A stretch of DNA of 64,000 nucleotides, from assembly GCA_003483745.1 (NCBI GenBank), contig DMYD01000010.1, forward strand, positions 45,154 through 109,153, given 5' to 3'. Of the stretch, positions 60,433 through 64,000 are shown in pieces. The notes below the pieces were generated by a model that saw nothing but the letters and a program-made list of their open reading frames with translations, had not been told where the DNA came from and ran no database searches. Made by a program: the position numbers and the translations under genes. Numbering within the stretch: position 1 is the first letter of the stretch; each line of letters starts with the position of its first letter. The stretch comes from Roseburia sp. GTDB taxonomy: Bacteria > Bacillota > Clostridia > Lachnospirales > Lachnospiraceae.

Positions 60433-61107
60433 TTAAATTTCCTCTCTCATTATAAATCCTCTTCCACGGACTGTATGAATCAGCTTTTTGTCATATCCAT
60501 CATCAATTTTTTTTCGAAGATAGCTGATATAAACATCCACTACATTCGTACCCCCTTCGTAATCAAAATTCCAGACATGATCTTCTATCATCTCACGAGA
60601 CAGCACACGCCCCTGATTGTACATGAAATATTCCAGCATGGCATATTCTTTAGCCGATAATGTGATCTCTTTTTCCCCCCGCATTACCCTGTGGGAAGTG
60701 CAATCCAAAGAAAGATCCGCAATATGCAAAACATTGTCAGTAACTCCGAAAGATTCCCTCATCATTGCGCGCAGACGTGCTGACAACTCTTCAAACGAAA
60801 ATGGTTTCACAAGATAATCATTTGCTCCACTGTCTAATCCCTTTACTCTGTCCGAAACAGCATCCTTTGCTGTCAGAAATAGCACCGGTGTTGTCTTTCC
60901 CATTTCCCTCAGCGCACGCAGCACTGTAAATCCATCTGCTTTTGGCATCATAATATCAAGAATCACTGCATCATACTCCGTACAGGAAAGGATATCTATT
61001 GCTGTCCTGCCATCAAAACAATGATCCACACTGTAACCATCCTCAGTCAGTTTTTGAACAATAATGGCATTTAAATCCTGTTCATCTTCCGCCAAAAAAA
61101 TTCTCAT
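60433..61107 (-). CDS. OmpR-family response regulator
   Basis: A 224-residue regulator: receiver domain with D8 and phospho-acceptor D51 (VILDIMMPKADG), lysine in YLVKPFSFEEL, and a winged-helix domain (about 125-222) ending in YLRKKIDDGYDKKLIHTVRG. It is the first gene of the pair with the HAMP kinase. A TATAAT (complement of 61146-61151) lies upstream, but I see no matching -35 box. Confidence 0.93.
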   Translation of the reverse strand: MRIFLAEDEQDLNAIIVQKLTEDGYSVDHCFDGRTAIDILSCTEYDAVILDIMMPKADGFTVLRALREMGKTTPVLFLTAKDAVSDRVKGLDSGANDYLVKPFSFEELSARLRAMMRESFGVTDNVLHIADLSLDCTSHRVMRGEKEITLSAKEYAMLEYFMYNQGRVLSREMIEDHVWNFDYEGGTNVVDVYISYLRKKIDDGYDKKLIHTVRGRGFIMREEI

Positions 61108-61284
61108 GTTTATTTCCTTCTCCTTTGTTTTTTACCGCGTCATTATAATCCCCTTTAAATCCAATTGTTATATAATGAAAGTAACGAAACCAACATTTAT
61201 AACATTCACGAAAGAAGATATTTCTTGCAGATACTATACAACATTCATTTCTCATATACAACCTGTAAAAAATCTCCTTACGCA

Positions 61285-61320
61285 CAAAAATACCCCCGAA
61301 GAGCTTACGCTCTCCGGGGG
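61285..61320 (-). terminator. Rho-independent terminator of hsp20
   Basis: CCCCCGAAGAGC (61293-61304) pairs with GCTCTCCGGGGG (61309-61320) with one mismatch and a TTAC loop; on the minus strand it is followed by TATTTTTG. Confidence 0.85.
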
Positions 61321-61334
61321 CATCCTCTCATCTG

Positions 61335-61781
61335 TTATCCCTCAATGGATATGTATCGTTTTTCCGGTACTTTCTTTGCTTCTTCCTTCGGAACATCCAG
61401 TGTTAAAATACCATTCTCGTATTTCGCATGGATATCGTTCTCGGTAATACTCTCGCCGACGTAGAAGGTACGGCTCATACTTCCGGCGTAACGTTCACGT
61501 CTGATGTATTTGTCTTTCTTATCCTTTTCTTCTTTATCAAGACCTTTCTCAGCACTGATGGTCAGATAACCATCGTTTAACTCAAGCTGGATCTCATCTT
61601 TCTTAAATCCCGGAAGATCAACAGCTACTTCGTAACCTTTCTCGGTCTCCTTTACATCTGTCTTCATCATGTTCTTTGCATGTTTACCATACAATGTTTT
61701 ATCAACATCCGGAATCTCTGGGAATGAGAAATCCATCCAGTCATCAAATAAGTTTTCTCCAAAAATGCTAGGCAGTAACAT
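61335..61781 (-). CDS. Hsp20/alpha-crystallin small heat-shock protein
   Basis: A 148-residue ATP-independent holdase chaperone. The alpha-crystallin domain (about 38-135) has KGYEVAVDLPGFKKDEIQLE and the C-terminal GILTLDVPKEEAKK, with the short extension ending in KRYISIEG. It binds unfolding proteins during heat or solvent stress. It is a single-gene unit with a sigma-A promoter overlapped by a CIRCE operator, pointing to HrcA control, and a strong terminator. Confidence 0.95.
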   Translation of the reverse strand: MLLPSIFGENLFDDWMDFSFPEIPDVDKTLYGKHAKNMMKTDVKETEKGYEVAVDLPGFKKDEIQLELNDGYLTISAEKGLDKEEKDKKDKYIRRERYAGSMSRTFYVGESITENDIHAKYENGILTLDVPKEEAKKVPEKRYISIEG

Positions 61782-61917
61782 AAGTCATCTCTCCTTTTTC
61801 TATCCGTCCACTTTCTGTGGACATCTCATGTTTTTTACCTGTTACTCTGGAACCTCAGACGAAGGAACTTTGGGGAATCATCTTCTCTTTTGTTCCCTCT
61901 TCCTTTGTTCTGACTAT

Positions 61918-61946
61918 GTTATACCACTACTTATTAGCACTGTCAA
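61918..61946 (-). promoter_or_regulatory. Sigma-A-type promoter of hsp20
   Basis: On the minus strand TTGACA (complement of 61941-61946), a 17-bp spacer and TATAAC (complement of 61918-61923); the -35 lies inside the CIRCE element, leaving a leader of about 130 nt. Confidence 0.78.
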
Positions 61947-61960
61947 GAGGTGAGTGCTAA
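61934..61960. promoter_or_regulatory. CIRCE operator (HrcA binding site)
   Basis: TTAGCACTG (61934-61942), nine bases, GAGTGCTAA (61952-61960): the consensus TTAGCACTC-N9-GAGTGCTAA with one mismatch. HrcA repression of small heat-shock genes through CIRCE is known in Firmicutes. Confidence 0.9.
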
Positions 61961-62033
61961 TTTTCTGTGAACTTTTTGTGAAATTATATTTTAGCTGATA
62001 TTTTTATCAAAAAAGTCCCTTATATCTCGCTTT

Positions 62034-63155
62034 TCAAACGTTATTCCGTTGTTTCCGAATCCCCAAAATCCAGTATCTAAGCACCGGGATCCGACGTATC
62101 ACTTCATATAATAAGATTGAAACCACAAATCCACCCACCAATTCAATACCATAGACTACAGTCAGTGGCAGCTCCTTTCCAGCCAGAAGATAATTGATCA
62201 CTAAAAGTACCGGGATATGTAATACATAGATACCGAAACAGCATTTTCTCATATAATTCGTAAAATTATTGGAAAAATCAAGCCATTTTGGACCTGCACC
62301 AAGCACGAGCAAAACCATAAAAAATGCATACAGGTTTAAATCCCATCTTGACAGTACCTCTTTGTCCGTATATGCCATTCCATAACATCTTACGATATAA
62401 AATATGCCGCTTACAGCTGCACAAATGCCCAATGGGAGCACTGCATTTTTTATTTTTTCCATGACATTTTCATTCGAAAACAGGTAATATCCGGCTAAAA
62501 ATGCCGGAATATAAATGCCGTTCCGGTAGGACGTGATAAGGGGCATATTAAGGATATGCGAACCGCCCCAGAAAATAAAATACACTGCTGCCATTACGAT
62601 TACAAATGGGATTCCGTGACTCAATTTCTGATCGATCCATCCACAGATTTTTTCATCATCAGCGCTGCATTTTCCTGCAATTTTCCGGAACAGAAGCAAA
62701 ATCAGTGCTGCCACAAACAATACATGGCAAAACCACAATGCCCCGATACCACAGCATAAGATGATAATGACTCTCACAAAAGCCGGTACACTCTCCGGCA
62801 TATTGCCACGCGCAGTGTGAAGATAGATCACATATCCACCGATCCAGCCAAATGCCAGAACACCAAGTGTCGACGGCGCCAGAATCTTATCCACCCTCTC
62901 TTTCAAAAACTGTCTTTCTGTCCTCTTTTCCAGTGCATATCTTGCACTGATTCCGGCGACTACAAACAGCAGTAACATAAACCACGGGTATACAAAATAC
63001 TGGTAAATCCCCGCAAATGTAACTGCTCCTTCATACGGTTTTAAACCGGCAAACATCGCCTCGGTTCCAATATTATTGTAATAAAAATAAACATGAAAGA
63101 TCACAACAAAAAAAATCGTCAGAAACCGGATATTATCCAGATAATGTTTTCTCAT
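62034..63155 (-). CDS. Acyltransferase 3-family membrane protein
   Basis: A 373-residue integral membrane protein with about ten helices, of the acyltransferase-3 family that O-acylates sugars, peptidoglycan or lipids with acetyl or other acyl groups. The N-terminal motif RKHYLDNIRFLTIFFVVIFH contains the conserved Arg and His. The start at 63155 follows GGAG at six bases; an ATG at 63191 is possible. The substrate is unknown and no polysaccharide genes adjoin it. Confidence 0.87.
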   Translation of the reverse strand: MRKHYLDNIRFLTIFFVVIFHVYFYYNNIGTEAMFAGLKPYEGAVTFAGIYQYFVYPWFMLLLFVVAGISARYALEKRTERQFLKERVDKILAPSTLGVLAFGWIGGYVIYLHTARGNMPESVPAFVRVIIILCCGIGALWFCHVLFVAALILLLFRKIAGKCSADDEKICGWIDQKLSHGIPFVIVMAAVYFIFWGGSHILNMPLITSYRNGIYIPAFLAGYYLFSNENVMEKIKNAVLPLGICAAVSGIFYIVRCYGMAYTDKEVLSRWDLNLYAFFMVLLVLGAGPKWLDFSNNFTNYMRKCCFGIYVLHIPVLLVINYLLAGKELPLTVVYGIELVGGFVVSILLYEVIRRIPVLRYWILGIRKQRNNV

Positions 63156-63202
63156 AAAAATCTCCATTTCCTCCTGCAGTGTTTTCCTCACTTTTTTGTG
63201 TC

Positions 63203-63637
63203 TTAGTTCTTATCCTTTTGATTTGCCATTTTTAATGCCTGCTGCACAAAATCTATCATATCATCTGCTTTGACCAGGGCAATCCCCTGTGCTTCATCAC
63301 CTAACACCATGATCGTATCTCCCGCTTTGATCTGAAAAACTTCTCTTGCCTTCTTTGGCAGAACGATCTGTCCTCTCGCTCCGACTATAACCGTTCCAAA
63401 CATATGCTTCCCTTTTGGCGGAAGTGGAAGACTTTTATTTTTTTCCTCATAATGCAGCATATCCTCCAACGCCACACCAAATGCTTCTGCCATCCTGTCA
63501 CAGGCGATCACATCCGGAATACTCTCCCCAGATTCCCATTTTGAGACCGTCTGTCTGCTCGTTTCCGTCAGTTCCGCTAACTGCTCCTGTGACATTCCTG
63601 CCCGTTTTCTAAGTAACTGTATATTATCTGCAAGCAT
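63203..63637 (-). CDS. XRE-type regulator fused to an AbrB-like domain
   Basis: A 144-residue regulator. Residues 1-60 form a helix-turn-helix of the Cro/CI type (NIQLLRKRAGMSQEQLAELT, SRQTVSKWESGESIPD). Residues 80-125 are a SpoVT-AbrB swapped-hairpin domain (GTVIVGARGQIVLPKKAREV, FQIKAGDTIMVLG). Two DNA-binding folds in one chain are known in Firmicutes but targets are unknown. The start at 63637 (MLADNIQLL) follows GGGAGG; the in-frame extension to 63769 would overlap repeats and a terminator. It is 47 bp upstream of the acyltransferase and may regulate it. Confidence 0.88.
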   Translation of the reverse strand: MLADNIQLLRKRAGMSQEQLAELTETSRQTVSKWESGESIPDVIACDRMAEAFGVALEDMLHYEEKNKSLPLPPKGKHMFGTVIVGARGQIVLPKKAREVFQIKAGDTIMVLGDEAQGIALVKADDMIDFVQQALKMANQKDKN

Positions 63638-63666
63638 GTTTTTCCTCCCATCTCCTCTCGTGTTCT

Positions 63667-63705
63667 CATACATTTCATACTTTTCATACTTTATTGTAAA
63701 CATAC
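63667..63705. repeat. CATAC direct repeats at the XRE-AbrB promoter
   Basis: CATAC occurs at 63667, 63676 and 63685 with a 9-bp period (TTTCATACT twice in tandem) and once more at 63701. The tract lies 30-70 bp upstream of the XRE-AbrB start, a likely autoregulatory binding site. Confidence 0.5.
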
Positions 63706-63740
63706 GAAACATCATTTTCCAGCAAAAGATATAACAAAAA

Positions 63741-63779
63741 GAGACCACACATGTTATTTTTTTTAACATGGGTGATCTC
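63741..63779 (-). terminator. Rho-independent terminator of the LRR-like gene
   Basis: GAGACCACACATGTTA (63741-63756) pairs with TAACATGGGTGATCTC (63764-63779) with two mismatches around a T7 loop; on the minus strand it is followed by TTTTTGTT. Confidence 0.8.
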
Positions 63780-63789
63780 CTTCTTTTCT

Positions 63790-63865
63790 ATTTCGTCCTG
63801 ACTTTCCTGTTTTGCCTTGACTTTGTTATTTTACCTTGACTTTCTTATTTTACCTTGACTTTCTT
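63790..63865. repeat. Tandem 19-bp repeat spanning a stop codon
   Basis: Four adjoining 19-bp units: 63847-63865 and 63828-63846 are identical (ATTTTACCTTGACTTTCTT), 63809-63827 differs at three positions, and 63790-63808 is more diverged. The first unit encodes the last codons and stop of the LRR-like gene on the minus strand. Confidence 0.85.
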
Positions 63866-64000
63866 ATCCAGCCCCTTTGACTGCAGCAGCTTCTTATATG
63901 CTTTCACTTTACCCTTCGGCACTTTGACCACGGTTTTCTTCGTGATTCCCTTAAACGAACCGCTCGCAAGCCCTTTCTTCGTCAGCTTTGCCGACTTGAT
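63845..64000 (-). CDS. C-terminus of a probable BspA-type leucine-rich-repeat surface protein (partial)
   Basis: Only the last 51 codons are in the window, entering from the right edge and ending at TAA 63845-63847. The translation includes SGSFKGITKKTVVKVPKGKV followed by KAYKKLLQSKGLDKKVKVK. The Phe-Lys-Gly block followed by a Val-Lys-Val-Pro strand and a Lys-rich Tyr-Lys-Lys-Leu-Leu helix is the usual ending of BspA-type LRR_5 proteins of Lachnospiraceae, which are exported. The stop is within a tandem 19-bp repeat. Identification rests on this short tail, so it is moderately sure. Confidence 0.7.
   Translation of the reverse strand: MKSAKLTKKGLASGSFKGITKKTVVKVPKGKVKAYKKLLQSKGLDKKVKVK

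Noticed and set aside
63790..63865. Possible CRISPR-like array
   Set aside because: The 19-bp units are contiguous with no spacers and overlap a gene end.
1..64000. tRNA, rRNA, replication origin or prophage genes
   Set aside because: None could be recognised by eye on either strand.

Overview
The window looks like chromosome from a gut-type Lachnospiraceae bacterium (Firmicutes; Roseburia/Agathobacter-like). The evidence is low-to-moderate GC, strong GGAGG ribosome sites, a T-box leader, a CIRCE element, group II ECF transport genes, GH3/GH78/GH39-type glycan genes, and the Lachnospiraceae-typical AAA-ATPase/PD-(D/E)XK and Rpn-type genes. Almost every gene lies on the minus strand. I saw no rRNA, tRNA, CRISPR array or intact insertion sequence. 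Genus-level placement is inference.

Layout. 0-3.3 kb: a truncated sensor kinase with its OmpR regulator, a structured intergenic repeat and a small Tic20-like membrane protein. 3.4-9.5 kb: ileS and glgP abut behind an isoleucine-type T-box. 9.5-16.8 kb: NrnA-like phosphoesterase, HAD phosphatase, M32 carboxypeptidase, ilvE, an S-component-like membrane protein, flavin reductase, an Rpn-type remnant and a membrane protein. 16.9-24 kb: a TetR-controlled transport operon encoding an ECF S component, EcfT, a fused EcfAA ATPase and two exporter-fold ABC half-transporters. 24-27.6 kb: a GtrA-like protein and a membrane-anchored GH3 enzyme with swapped domain order. 27.9-31.5 kb: an AAA-ATPase/nuclease-like protein, a YczE-like membrane/cytidylate-kinase-like fusion, and its MarR regulator with a 50-bp palindromic operator.

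31.6-49.7 kb is the sugar region. rhaBAD (L-rhamnose catabolism) and an AraC regulator are separated by a 13.4-kb block bounded by two nearly identical 68-bp direct repeats. The block carries a CUT2 sugar ABC transporter, a NagZ-type GH3, a GH78-like rhamnosidase, a chemoreceptor, beta-phosphoglucomutase and a divergent AraC-GH39 fusion regulator whose acid/base Glu is replaced by Gln. A plausible reading is import and sensing of a rhamnose-containing glycoside, cleavage to monosaccharides, entry of rhamnose into rhaBAD and of beta-glucose-1-phosphate into PgmB, with chemotaxis coupled to the same operon.

49.7-64 kb: an MFS/spermidine-synthase fusion, a second AAA-ATPase/nuclease paralog, a LytTR/GHKL two-component system, a cytoplasmic GH3 beta-glucosidase, a 312-bp palindromic MITE-like element related to a shorter one at 12.8 kb, a secreted Ig-like protein next to an OmpR-type two-component system, CIRCE-controlled hsp20, an acyltransferase, an XRE-AbrB fusion regulator, and the C-terminus of a probable leucine-rich-repeat surface protein whose last codons are repeated in tandem.
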